Of a stretch of 64,000 bases of DNA, positions 36,704-48,770 are shown piece by piece (the first letter of the stretch is position 1; each line of letters starts with the position of its first letter). Below the pieces are notes generated by a model that was not told the origin of the DNA, did not search any database, and saw only the letters and a list, made by a program, of their open reading frames with translations. Source of the DNA: Allium sativum (lineage: Eukaryota > Streptophyta > Magnoliopsida > Asparagales > Amaryllidaceae); contig CM060911.1 in the NCBI GenBank assembly GCA_030737875.1, positions 110,030,625 through 110,094,624 on the forward strand. The letters run 5' to 3'. Made by a program: the position numbers and the translations under genes.

Positions 36704-37075
36704 AAGTGGGAGAATATTGTGTCTTGATTTATTTATGTTTCAAAAGATTAAAGATCCACCTTTGCATGTTTTCAGCAACAATCTATGATAGTAGTGGGAC
36801 GCATAACTATTATAATGTTGTGGGATGCATGACTATCAATGTTGTGTCTTTTCACTTTTAGTAACTTATTTTGGAAAAGCTTTAATGGACATACCCGTCA
36901 AAGTTAGACAGAAGTTTGGTTATAAAAATGTTAATCCTCGAACACAATGACTTGTTGATTCATTTTCTATACAATCTAGATAGAGTGGTACTGAAGTGGA
37001 TATCCCAACCCAAGGAGGGTTGAAAGAGATGAGTTCAATGGTAGATATAATATTATAATGTCTTAAAATTTATCG
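36704..37075 (+). mobile_element. Copia polypurine tract and 3' LTR start
   Basis: AAGTGGGAGAAT (36704-36715) is a typical copia polypurine tract, followed by a putative LTR starting TGTGTCTTGATTTATT at 36718. Part of the LTR (36840-37060) resembles 21370-21640. The LTR's right end is not clear; it lies just downstream of the GEMIN2 stop codon on the opposite strand. Confidence 0.65.
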
Positions 37076-37409
37076 CATTTCTACCTCCATGCTTATTTTG
37101 CATAGTAGAATCAAATATATTTACATTCTTTAAATTAATTAAACCGCGATCCGGAATAATAAAGATCGTAGTAGAAAAAGTAACAAACAATATTTGCTTC
37201 ATCCCACCAAAATACAGTTTATGAATGTTTTTCATCCCACTCCGGTAAATTTTCATTCTACAGCACAAAGATTTCATGGTATCTTTGATAACGGCGTAAA
37301 CTTCACTACAACGACGAAAAGAAAAAGGACAGACGAAACCTATGTGAACACCAAAAAAAAAAAAAAAAAAAAACTGTTGCTATGCATCAAAGTAAAATGA
37401 ATAACGTTT

Positions 37410-40324
37410 TCAGACTCGTGTACCTGATTCAGCTTTTGGATTTTCATTTTTCACAGCACTGTTTTCCGACTGCCCAAAGAATTTTCCAGCAATAGTAACA
37501 ATTATACTCAACATTGCCACATCATCGTCACAGTTAGACTTTAACGCAAGAAGACTACAGCATTTTCGAAGCAAACTTCTGAGAGAAGCACAGGTGTCGG
37601 CATGAAGAGGTGTGTCAACAGCAGCACACAGAGAGAAAAGCCATAAGCAATCATCTCTTGAAATGTTACTACCATTCTCCACTGAAGCTATGTAGCTTTT
37701 CAGCAATGAAGTACGATTTACAGCATCCAATTTAAGAATAGAGGATAACATCGGAGGATTCTTCTTCAGCTGTTGAATATTTTCAACTTGCTTGTTGGAA
37801 GTTTGTGATTTGCAGGAAGAACTTTCTAGTTTTGTAATTTTCTGCAAGGAAAAGAGGAAAAATTACACGAAGGCATATATGTAATTCATTATTAAGTGAA
37901 TCAGAGGAAGTATGTTCATATCTAATGCAGGCAACATGCTTTGTTTTTAATTGATTTGCTCAATAATTGTAGGATAAATTACTTGCAGTGTCTTTCTAAA
38001 GTAAAACTAACACCTAACGAATATTGTCAGGGCGCCCGCCTAGGCGCTAAAAGGTGCAAGGTGCAACCTTGGGACTTTCCAGAGGTTCAAGGCGCTGCTC
38101 ATGCTTGAGGCGCCATCAAGGCACTCAAGCGCTGAAGGGCTCGAAGCTCAAGTCGCTGAAAAGACGATTTCCTTTATCGATTTTAGAGGCGTGAAATATT
38201 TGGAATATTCGCCACATTTAGTCCCAAATATCAATGTCAAGTTTTATCTCAAATCAGTCTAGGGCAAATAATGCAAATAAAAAAAGAGAAAAAAAAGTCC
38301 AGCTGCCGATTTAACGGTCGATCTGCCACCTCCCGCCTGCTACTTGCCGCTGTTGCCATCTGCCGCTACCGCTGCCACCGAAAGCTACACCGACCCAAAT
38401 ATTGGACATTTTCCACTTCTAAAATCTAAAGTTTACTGTACTGAATAATTTAAATCAATTTAAACACGGTTAGAAGTAATTATTTTAAAACTAATTTAAA
38501 ATTTATGTTTCAATTTTAATCTTTAATAAAGCGATCTAAGTTAGTTTAACTGATTTAAAGCTGAGTTCAATCTAATTTTTAAAATGATTTCTATATTTTA
38601 AGTAAAATAGTTTAATTAAATTCCTAAAGTAAAGCTTGTTTATGTATCAATGATAGACCTTTATAATTTAAGTTGTCATATTTGAAAGTGTTGATCTAGC
38701 TTTACTTAACTTCTAAATTATTTTATAATTCAACTTTTAAAATTTTAAACCTGATTTTGAAGTTTTAAACTTGACTTTCAATTTAACTTTTAAGATATAA
38801 ACAGTTTATAATTTAAAATTTAAAAATGATATATGGAAGTTTTTAAACTGACTTCAACTTAACTTCTAAATAATTTTGAAGTCCATGATTCAATTTTAGT
38901 AGCAGTTCTAAGTGCCATATTTTTTTTTTTATTTTTGGGCTGAAAACATGGAAGTCGTGCTCAAGGCATTCAAAAATCAACTAGGCACAAAAAAGTGCAA
39001 GCAGCTAGCCTGGGGCTTTTTTGTCTTGCCAACTTTGTAGCCAATGCATTTCACAGGTCTATATAATTCTCCAATGCAGTAAGACGTAATGTATTCATAT
39101 CAGAGAAAAAAGTGAATATTTGCACGACAAGAAATATTCTAAAAGTAAAAGCGCATATGATAAAATGTGAATGTATGGTTGATGTGTGCATTTATTAGTG
39201 TTGGCGGCTCCGAAAAGCCCTAGACCCCAGCCTAGGGCTTTTTTACCTGTCAAAGCGCCTATGATGCATGAGGCGCCAAAAAAGCCCCAAAGACGCCAAG
39301 GCGCTCACCTTGTGAAGCACCAAGAAAGTGCGTTTTTTGCAACATTTGCGTAGAAATTGACAATTTTAGCATTTGGCTCAATAGGAGCCCGAAAATCAAA
39401 CATGCTAAGAAAATTATGCTCGTTAGATTGTCGATTTTGAGCGTATTCTATAAAGAAAAGGCAGCTTTTCTTTCGTCAACCTGTTGAAAAGAAAAATCAT
39501 AAATTTCTTTCGTTGAATCGTCCGAAAAAACCTAGTTCATGGAAGGTTAAAATCTATTTAAAACTTTACATAATGTTGTTTTTAGTTTCTATATTTTAAG
39601 TATTTTATTGTTTGTAAATTTGAGTTGAATGACTTTGCACATTCTTTAGTTTGATTTATGTTAATCGTATGGTGTTTTTTCTTCTAATAATGCATTTATA
39701 TGCCCTTTTAAAAATAAAAATTGTGTTTTATGGCATTTCAATGCGGCTTTTTAGCTGAAACTGGGAAAAAATTTGTCACTCAAGGCGCCCAAAAAAAGCC
39801 CTAGGCGCGGCCTAGGGCTTTTTGGGGCTTTTTCGCCTTGACAACTATTTGGCGGCTACCACACCGAGGATTGCACACATACTCATGAAGCAATCATACA
39901 CAAAGAATCTGATTGGAAGTGCATATTAAAAGAAGATGAAAAAAAATCATGTAATTTAACTGTAATTTAACTGTGTTATATAACAAGTTGGCAGAGCTAG
40001 TCTTAGAACAACGAAACAAGGCTGCTGTACAGGACATAGTTACTCAAGAAGCAATCAGATGCACAGAGCTTTTACAATATACAAAAAATAAGACTGCATG
40101 TTATATTCACTTCCAAAAAATAATGTAAAGACTAGCCTTCATGTTTCTTGAAATTGATTCCTAAATTTGAATCTAATTTTCTTAGCAGCAAAAATCTAAT
40201 AAGGATCATGCATAAGTCAGTATATAGAGTTCACAAAACTTCAGATATTTCTGAAGTCTATTCCATTTCAAAGAAACGTTCTAGTCATAAAAAAATGACA
40301 AACAAATAAAAGCCAAAAGCAGAA

Positions 40325-40393
<69 letters not shown>

Positions 40394-40417
40394 TGTGTAT
40401 GTATGTATGTATGTATG

Positions 40418-40462
<45 letters not shown>

Positions 40463-42438
40463 GTATATACTCAATTCACCTGTCTCAGCTCCGAAAAGTT
40501 TGCAAGAAAGGACTCCTCCCAATCTTTTGATGGTAAAAGATTTGTCGGGTATGTCGGAATATCTGGGATTATTGGCATATAAGGTGTCTGTTCACTTACA
40601 AGTATAGAACTAGGTTTGACCACTTTCACTTTTGGGATTTGCGCAGCTTCCCATCTATGAAATTGAAGTACAAACAAAATTAGTTCATAAAACAGTATTA
40701 CGCAGATAAATACACATCACACCAGGAAGTTTAATCCGTAACCATTACAATTTTGTTTGTGCTAAATAAGCATATATGTATGTAAAAACATATCAAAACT
40801 GTTTATTGTTTACAGATGCTGGTATGTTTTCCTTGTTATAACATAATATTCTTTAACCGTTTGTATATACATTACATTATCATTTATCAATAATACTAAT
40901 ATTCGATTATATACAGGTAGAATAAGAAGCAACACAATAACACATGGTAAAAAATCTAAGTTTGAATGTTACGAATATGATCAAGGCTTGAAGGGGGGAA
41001 ATTTTTGTACAGGTATAAGCAGCATAATTACCTGACACGCCTAAGGTATTCCAAACCATCTTCAGGAGGCCCAGAATCAAAATCAGGTTCACCTTCTACA
41101 TGAAAAGCAGGTCTCTGTATATTTGCATACTCATCACCACTGCTGCTATCATCATTATTGATGTCGTCGTCATACTCATCAAACGACTCCTTGAAATTCT
41201 TGACATCTTCGGCATTTGCACTATCATTTGCACTTAAGATTTCACCTACATAATCCAAAAACTAAGCAACATGTTACGCAGGCTAATATAAAAATAGGAA
41301 GAAAAAAACTTTTCAAGCAAACTGCAATAATAAAGGAAGCCTGTAATAGGTTTTCCATCAACAAGATTAAAAAACAAATATATTTTATTTTATTTTAAAT
41401 TAACCAATAACACATCCAAAAAGGAGCAATAACTGTGTCAAATCAACATACCAACACAAAAGTACTGAGCTGAAACCCACTTAAAAGACAGGTAGTAAAA
41501 ACTCTGGGATACACGGATACTCATATCAAGCAGTTTATGTGAAAATTGACAAACCTAAGAATTTTAACACGTACTAGAATTCCTAAAACAAACTTCACAA
41601 ATTTAAATTAGGACTTCTGCAATGCTTAAATAAATAAATTGAAATACCCCTATTCATAGATGTGTCAGCCTTCTTCCCGTTTATTTGAGCTCGACAGGTA
41701 GAAACGAGAAGCCCATCAAATTCGTCAACAATGTCTGGGCCAAGCTCGTTGTATACATAATTCCACTTTCTCTCTTGCTCCTCGGTATTGACAAACCTCA
41801 ATGCTTCCATTGCATTCCTTGAATAGCAGTTCTCATTATTACAAGCATCAGCACAATCAATCTTATTTATAACATTGTCTTTTTCACTTTCAGATATAAC
41901 ACCAAGCTTCATCTTAGGTGTTTCTGCAGTAAGAAACGTGATTTCAGTATAAAAACATCAATTTGGACTGGGTTTTATATTTCAAATATATAAATCACAT
42001 GCATGTTTGATGTATATTTAAGATTAGCTGAATTGCATAACTACGTTAGAAAGTAACAATATAAATAAATACATACATACATACATATGTATGTATATAT
42101 GTATGTATACATACATATATGCAGTCAAAATACATACATACATACATATATGTATGTATATCGGAAACGTAATCACCTTTTAAGTTTGCGGCTTTCTTCT
42201 TCTTCTTCTTCTGTTTCCTTTTAGCATTTTGATGATCAGGAGCTCGAAGTTCCTCGTATCCTTTAGCAATTACTGAATCTAGGGTTTGATAGACACTTTT
42301 CCATCTCAAATTCTGGTTACATATGTTCACAAATCTCAGTGCTTCCAACTCGTCCCTCGAGTAAGTTCGTCTGGGAGTAATTTCTTTGATGTCGCTGGGA
42401 TATTCTGATTGATTTGTTTCTTGGACTTGATGATCCAT
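37410..42438 (-). CDS. GEMIN2: GEMIN2 (SMN-interacting protein 1), spliceosomal snRNP assembly factor
   Basis: Five exons on the minus strand: 42438-42177, 41923-41648, 41245-41032, 40654-40480, 37841-37410. All introns are GT..AG with phases 1, 1, 2, 0 that join in frame to 452 aa plus stop. Gemin2 holds Sm proteins during snRNP assembly in the cytoplasm. Family signatures: EYLRRVRWEAAQ across the exon 3/4 junction (about 246-257), the [16 protein letters not shown] block (294-309), and a C-terminal helical domain from [11 protein letters not shown] (338 on) through LWLFSLCA and [14 protein letters not shown] to FFGQSENS. The N-terminus has a lysine-rich run (73-87), two copies of a 40-residue motif (26-65, 121-160) and an acidic patch (about 202-221). 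The start is the first ATG, in frame with both repeats. A short exon missed inside the 2.6-kb fourth intron is possible because the linker before PPML looks short compared with the animal protein. Confidence 0.9.
37842..40479 (-). other. GEMIN2 intron 4 enlarged by MITE-like repeats
   Basis: 2638 bp against 253-402 bp for the other introns. Two GC-rich inverted-repeat segments lie in it. One is about 38026-39045: GTCAGGGCGCCCGCCTAGGC at the left, GGCTTTTTTGTCTTGCCAAC at the right. The other is about 39197-39846: AGTGTTGGCGGC at the left, CGCCTTGACAACT at the right. Both have CCTAGGC and AAAAGCCC words characteristic of hAT MITEs. No convincing 8-bp target duplication was found for either. Confidence 0.6.
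40325..40468. repeat. (AT)n/(GTAT)n microsatellite in GEMIN2 intron 4
   Basis: AT runs alternate with GTAT tetranucleotide runs. It ends only a few bases from the exon 4 donor site at 40479. Long Tyr/Val or Tyr/Ile frames across it are simple-sequence artefacts. Confidence 0.95.
42069..42155. repeat. (CATA)n microsatellite in GEMIN2 intron 1
   Basis: ACAT/GTAT tetranucleotide runs in both senses that could fold on themselves, within the 253-bp first intron. Confidence 0.9.
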
Positions 42439-43480
42439 CCGACCGAAATAAAACCCCTAGATTCACACAAACCTAAAACCCTTGCGTTTTATAAGTTTGT
42501 GATTTAGTTCCTTTAATTTCGCTGCGTTGTTTTTATCAGTATGAGATGTAGGCTAGGTATATAATTTGCCTTTTTCATTCCGTTATTTTATTAACAAAAA
42601 GAACACCCCACTTTTTCCTTTAAAATTATCCCTCCTTTCTTTCCTTTTATTATCCCTTCGTTCTTTATTTTTCTCCTTTACTAACATCGGACAAATAGAC
42701 TCAACATTTCATCATTTATGTCATACTATAACACAAACCCAATATTTGTTTGAAATTGAGGAATGCAGATCCAAGCATCGTAATGATAATTCCTAGTTAA
42801 TATTATTTTATATTTTCTATATAAAAGAAATTTCTTTTGGATTTTTTTTTTGTAGCAAACATAGAAATCCAAATGTGAAAATAAAAACCTTAATTTTGCT
42901 TATCATTGTTGACAACTACATTATTGACAGTGAAATAAAATGATGAAAAATAGGGGAAAAAGGTAAGTTGAACATATTTATATATTTTTAGCATAATTAC
43001 AATGAAGATAAAAATGTAAATGGAATATTTTAAATATTAATCGAGTTGATAAGGCAAAATACGGGGGGTGAATAAAATTTGCCTTAACTTAATTGTGTGC
43101 TACATGCTCTCCATGCTTCGTTTTACACTATTTAATTTATCATTTATCTCATATCCTAAACTGTATCCTCAAGATTCTCTTTCTTTTGTGATGTTCCATT
43201 TCCAAAAAGATCATCGCTTCATTACGTCACCGTCCTAGCGACGTTATCGCCCCACCACCACAATGCTCTCTTTCAATCATTTTTTCTTTCTTTTTTACTT
43301 TATTTGGCAATATAAAGTCGAAAAGCTGAATAGTGAAGCTTCAACTAACAACCGAACAATAGTCTAAAATATATGGATCTTCATATAACTCAAAATCAGT
43401 CGATAGAAAACTGCCAATCGACAAATAACTACCAAATGACTTTATATAATATGAAGCACAATTTTTTTTAATTTCTCATA
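42439..43480. other. GEMIN2 upstream region
   Basis: Contains the 5' leader and presumably the promoter of GEMIN2. AAACCCCTAG- and AAAACCCTT-like words at 42452-42484 resemble telo-box sequence but are not exact. No TATA box could be assigned with confidence and no other gene is visible. Confidence 0.4.
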
Positions 43481-43481
43481 T

Positions 43482-43483
<2 letters not shown>

Positions 43484-43565
<82 letters not shown>
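43484..43565. repeat. (GT)n microsatellite, about 40 units
   Basis: A pure GT run of about 80 bp. The plus-strand frame running through it to 43909 has no recognised domain. 43566-44674 is otherwise unassigned and holds A-rich tracts at 43690 and 43978. Confidence 0.97.
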
Positions 43566-43566
<1 letters not shown>

Positions 43567-43973
43567 CATGACTCTATTTTATACGGAGCAATGTTACTCT
43601 ATCTCTTCTTTGTTCAACTTAGCAATTAATCTACAATGTTCCTCATGCATACAACACACTCCTAAGTTGTTGTATTTTCTATATATATATAAAAAAAAAA
43701 AAAACTTCGTTCGACTTTTTGGTTCAAATGTTGGTAAGGTCACTGGTTTACATCTTGCAAGTAGCATTGAAAATAATAGTAAAAATAACAAATTTTACAT
43801 GATTGTTAATACCAAAGTTATTTCACATGGCAATCAACCACTGCGTATTGTCGTTTTGCATGGCAAAAAACTATCAATCAGCATTGTTATGCATAGTCAT
43901 CAACCATAAAGTTTCTATTGTTTGATTGTTCATCATGGAAATTGGTGTTGATGGACGGTTGTTCGCTTTGCAG

Positions 43974-44010
<37 letters not shown>

Positions 44011-44674
44011 GAGAGAAGATAAAGATTCGAAAATGATGTTTTTAATGGTCCTTAAAAAGTTTGGTATTAGGAAGAATATAGTGTAAAATTTTATCAATTG
44101 TAACTGTAAGAGGAAAATTAGATGTCCTTTGCAGCACACTTAATCTTAAAACGCTCTTTTTTCATCTAGGAAACACACTTCCTGCCCTTGTTTTGCTTTT
44201 GTGCGAACATGTTTACTTCATCTCTATCTTCCTTTTGCACTGAATAAACCATGACTCTAAAACTAGCTATTAGGCCATATTAAAAAATAGCATGTGATTT
44301 AAATCGGCAGATGCTTCGCCATTTTAAATCAAACAATAGTCACTATTTTTACTTTTCTCTACTCATTTCAACTTTCTTCTACCTGAGAACTAAAATAAAT
44401 CTCCTTCCCCTAACCATAATTTTCATCCAAATCTGACAATTGGAAGCGAAATCACACAAATTAAACCATATTTTTGTGTTTAATTTACTTAAAAAATTGT
44501 GAAAAAGTTCATATGCGAAAAAAGTGGCAACGTTCGCGACAATCATGGAGAGGAGGATGTGGTTGTCCCATTCGAATGTAACAATGTTGTAAAAGAGTTA
44601 TCTAAAGCTGTCGAAATGCTGACGAGGAAGACTAAGGCGATCACAAAAGTGGAATGGATCGTATGAGTCATTTG

Positions 44675-45385
44675 TGTAATGACCCGCAATCCGTACCCTT
44701 TGAGTTGACTAAATACACCACACGTCTAACTCAAATTGCATAGAAATACAAATCATTATGGGTAAAGAAGAAGAACAGAAATAACAACACAGAATCTCAC
44801 ATCGCAACGGAATAAAATATAATATATATCACAACTTTTAAATAAAGAATTATGTACCATATATACATACCATCATCAGAGTACAACACAACACATCACA
44901 AGTGAAATAAACAGTAGATATCTAATGTTGAAGCCTCTTGCTCCCAGCTCCTCCAACTGTATTTGTAAAATCCTAACTACTTGACTGCCCGTACAAATTT
45001 GGGCACTTAAGATTTTAGGGTAAAACAAAACAAATAAACTCTGGGTCATTCATGAGACTAATGTGAGTAAACTATAATAACTTGATTTTCCTTTAAAAAT
45101 CCTTTTGAAAGAAAAGATAATTGTTAGACCGATACACACATAAACGTGGATGACTTTTACCTTACAAACCCAAAACATCTTTATTTCGAAACTACTCTGA
45201 TATTATAATAGTGTCTAAATCAAAAGAATAACAATCTAGCAGAATGCTTGCTTCTCTCGCTCCACATACATAGATATAATCAAAAACCGAGGGCGCTTAT
45301 TGGAGAATGAATTTCCAACTATGACATGAATTTTACCGCCTTCTACCGCTTATTGGAGAATAGATACAATCAAAAACGTGAATTC
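44675..45385 (-). mobile_element. LTR fragment of the long-LTR family
   Basis: Begins TGTAATGACCCGC at 44675 and aligns with 1422-2060 of element 1 (same orientation) and with the complement of 59230-59580 of element 2. Shared words include CTACTTGACTGCCCGTACAA and GAGGGCGCTTATTG-type blocks. Details such as GACCGATACACACATAAAC favour element 2's family. No primer site adjoins it, so it is a solo or truncated LTR. 45386-45825 is AT-rich and unassigned. Confidence 0.72.
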
Positions 45386-45820
45386 TACCGCTTTCATTTT
45401 CTAATTAACGTTAATACTAATATTCGACTTATTTCCTATTACTCCTTATGAGAATTATTATTTTTCACTTATAACACATATTAGATTTCAAATTTCGAAT
45501 TTGTGTGCGTATATACGCATACAATCTTTCAAATCTTTGTTTATTCGTAGCTGCTCAATTAATGTAATTAATAACGTTATCAATACATTGTTTTCTTCCT
45601 TTTTATATATTCTAATTTCAAATTTTGCTATCTTCTTGTCCATTTTCCATTTGTTCACATTCATAATTTCCCGCTCTTAACTTACACTTTTAATTTTAAC
45701 ATTTGAATTTATGTGTGTGTGTATACACACGCCATCTTTGTTTCTTTTCAACATTCAAATGGCGTTATACCATCATTTATTTCTTATTCATTTTCATTAA
45801 TTACAGGTTTATTTTTCATT

Positions 45821-45826
<6 letters not shown>

Positions 45827-45898
<72 letters not shown>

Positions 45899-45900
45899 AT
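45827..45900. repeat. (AT)n(GT)n compound microsatellite
   Basis: An AT run passes directly into a GT run of about 17 units, followed by ATAC-rich sequence. Confidence 0.95.
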
Positions 45901-46014
45901 ATATACACACACATACACATATGCATGTATACATATATAATTATACTCACATATATGTGTGATTTTCCTTATATGTACATTTATACATATTGTTCTCTTA
46001 GAATATGCATTTAG

Positions 46015-46105
46015 CCATCCCTCTAAAATTAAATATACGGCGCTCGAACTTGCACCACTCACCTAGGAGAGACATGCTCCTACCAACTTGACTACATAAG
46101 CTTTT
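46015..46105 (-). mobile_element. tRNA-derived SINE head
   Basis: On the minus strand an A-box-like TAGTCAAGTTGG (46094-46083) and a B-box-like GTTCGAGCG (46049-46041) are spaced about as in a tRNA-type Pol III promoter. Between them is AGGAGCATGTCTCTCCTAGG. No acceptor stem closes, so it is SINE rather than tRNA. The body runs toward the microsatellite at 45900. Confidence 0.6.
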
Positions 46106-46337
46106 GTTCAAAAGACTAAAAACATTGGTGGTCGTTGTTCTTTTTAGTATTCTTCTTATATCTTCTTTTTTACGTTTGTTGTAATACTTCAGTTAAAGAT
46201 AACCTTTTCATTTTAAATCCATTTTCGGCAAACCATAGGTCTAAACTGATCAAAAAATTGCCACGGACGCAATGCCACTAATTCCATGACCAAATTCTAA
46301 AAAAATTCAAATTTTTATTTTATTATTTAATTAAAAT

Positions 46338-48770
46338 ATGGGGTGTTACAGAGCATTTCGAACTCAAGTTTGTCCCCGAGTCAGAGGAAGCAATCTTAGC
46401 CCACGATTCCTTGACTTGAAGCAAGGAAAAGGGTCAGTTTTCGATGAAGCTTCTCTTGAGACCTTTTCCAAATATGTTCTTGAGCATATTAGTACTTCTT
46501 ATAAGAAGAATCTCAAGTTTACGAGTGGCCTAACTTAGTACTTGAAGAAATCTTGATGCTCCAACTCAAGTTCTTCTTTATAGAGTTGATTGACTCGGCG
46601 CTCCATCTTAAAGCAGTCGAGAAGAAGAGAGGCAACAACGACAGGTTAGGGGTTCGAAAAAATCTGAGCAAGAAGAGATTTCCATTAATTTCATAAATCT
46701 AAATCATTTCAGCATAGCAAGAAGAAGAAGCAGGGTGGCTCAAGCTTTCATTCTCATGTAGCACGCCCTCCGATTTGGACTTTGAAGTGTTATAATTGTG
46801 GGTCTCAAGATCATTTGGTTATAGATTGTTCTAAACCCCGAAAATGCCGTTATTACAAGAACGAGGGGCATTATGCTTCATCTGCCTTAAAAATCAAAAG
46901 AGTTATAATCCTGGGTGTCTCAGTGTAGAGAATGCATCGAGTGGATCTTTTCAACCCCGCAATACCCTTACTTCTATTTTGAAAGGTTCTATCTTATGCC
47001 ATGATCATTTTGTTCGGGTTCTATTCGATACGTGTGCGTCGCATTCATTCGTATCAAAGGAACTTGGTGATGCTATTTCTTTGGATGTGACTTGTCTTAT
47101 GACTTCGTTATTGATTACAAATCCTACTGGGAGATCTGCAATGCTTAACATGTTGTGTGAGAATTGTAAAGATTCTTGTATGTGGTTTTTCTTTTCATTT
47201 GAATCTGCACATTATACATTATCTAGGGTTTGACATGATATTGGATATGGATTGGCTCGTTCGATATGAAGCCCATTTCAAGAGAATTCTCTATCTTAGG
47301 CATCCTGATTCGCCTAGTCAACTAGTTCTTATTCTATGAGATGTCAATTATGATTCCAAAGCATCTCTATTTTCTCTTGAATGTCGAGATGAGGATGATA
47401 TATCTCAAACTCCAGTCGTTTGTATGTATACGTTCTTGTTTCGGGTTTACCATCCAAGCGAGAGATTGAGTTTCACATCGATCTCGTTCCACATGCACAA
47501 CCTCTTAGCCATCCTCCTACGAGGATGTCTATTAAAGAGAATGGGGAACTCAAGAAGCAGATGTTAGAACTCAAATCCAAACAATTCATTCAATCTAGTT
47601 CTTCACGGTGGGATGTTGTGGTCTTATTTGTAAAGAAGTTTGATGGAAGTCTTATCCATTGCCTCTATTACCACAAGCTTAATTAGTTAACCATCAAGAA
47701 TCGAAATCCGTTGCCTAGGATCGATGACATGATTGATCAATTAAGTGGCACAAAGGTCTTTTCCAAGCTCGACATTGATATAGGTTTTTGTTAGTTATGA
47801 CTTGCGAAGGATTACATTCCTCTTACAGTGTTTTGCACTCAGTATGGTTCTTATGAGTGGCTCGTCATGTAATTCGGTTCGACATATGCACTATCTTATA
47901 TCATCAATCTTACAAATAGAGTACCTAGGGAATATCTCGATAAGATCATCGTTGTTTTCATCGATGACGTTTGTATATGTTCTAAGTCTAAAGTCGATCA
48001 AGCTTAACACTTGAGAATTATTTTGAGCATCCTTCGTCAACATTAGCTTAAGGCAAAATCCTCTAAGTCCATTTTTAAGAGAATAAGGTAATCTTTCTGG
48101 GCCATGTCACTATGGAATTTCGATCGATCCATTGAAGATCGAAGTCATTCAGAACTGGAAGAGGCGGTAAAATGTTTTTCAGATTCATAGCTTTCTTGGA
48201 TTAATGGGTTATTACTGTCGGTTCAATAAAGAATGTTCCTGCATCATTCTTCCTCTTAAGAGCCTTACGAGGAAGGGTGTTCGATTTGTTTGGTCCGATA
48301 AGTGTGAAGCTTCTTTCCAAAATTTAAAAGAGCTTCTCACACATTCTCCAATTATAGTGGTTCCCAAGAGGAACCATGACCTTATTGTTCACACTGATGC
48401 TAGTAGATGTGGCCCCGGTTCCATGCTTATGCAGATAGATCAGGTTGTTGTTTACGCTTCTAGGAAATTGCATTCGCTTCTAGGAAATTGCATTCAAATG
48501 AAATTCAGTGCGCCAGCCATGACTTGGTGTTAATTGCCATTGTCTTTGCTTTATAGATATGGCGTCATTATCTTTTGGGTGAGCATTACATTCTCCACAC
48601 TGACCATAAGTCTCTCGAATATCCTTTTACTCGGAAGGAGCTCAGTATGTGACAACAACGTTGGCTCGACTTCCTTGCTTCATATGATTTTGATACCCAA
48701 TGCAGATCTGGAAAGCGGAATCGAGTCACAGACACATTAAGTCGCAAGAGTCAGCCGTAATTCTCATGAT
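46338..48770 (+). pseudogene. Ty3/gypsy gag-protease-RT-RNase H pseudogene
   Basis: In order on the plus strand: an LTR-end-like GGGGTGTTACA (46329-46339); gag with LDLKQGKGSVFDEASLETFS; a CCHC zinc knuckle CYNCGSQDHLVIDC (46788-46829); an aspartic protease with VLFDTCASHSFVS near 47020; MILDMDWLVRYEA; reverse transcriptase pieces [27 protein letters not shown] and VVFIDDVCICSKS (about 47950-47990); MGYYCRFNKECSCII; RNase H DLIVHTDASRCGPGSML (48380-48430); and TDTLSRKSQ near 48740. The family's DS/TGA protease signature is DTCA here. Many stops and frame changes are present and integrase is absent. The layout fits a chromovirus-like plant gypsy element. Confidence 0.88.

Noticed and set aside
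46324..46345. Treating 44675-46339 as the 5' LTR of the gypsy pseudogene because it starts TGTAATGACCC and ends GGGTGTTACA.
   Set aside because: 44675-45385 aligns with the long-LTR family in the opposite orientation, no primer site follows 46339, and a SINE and microsatellite lie between.
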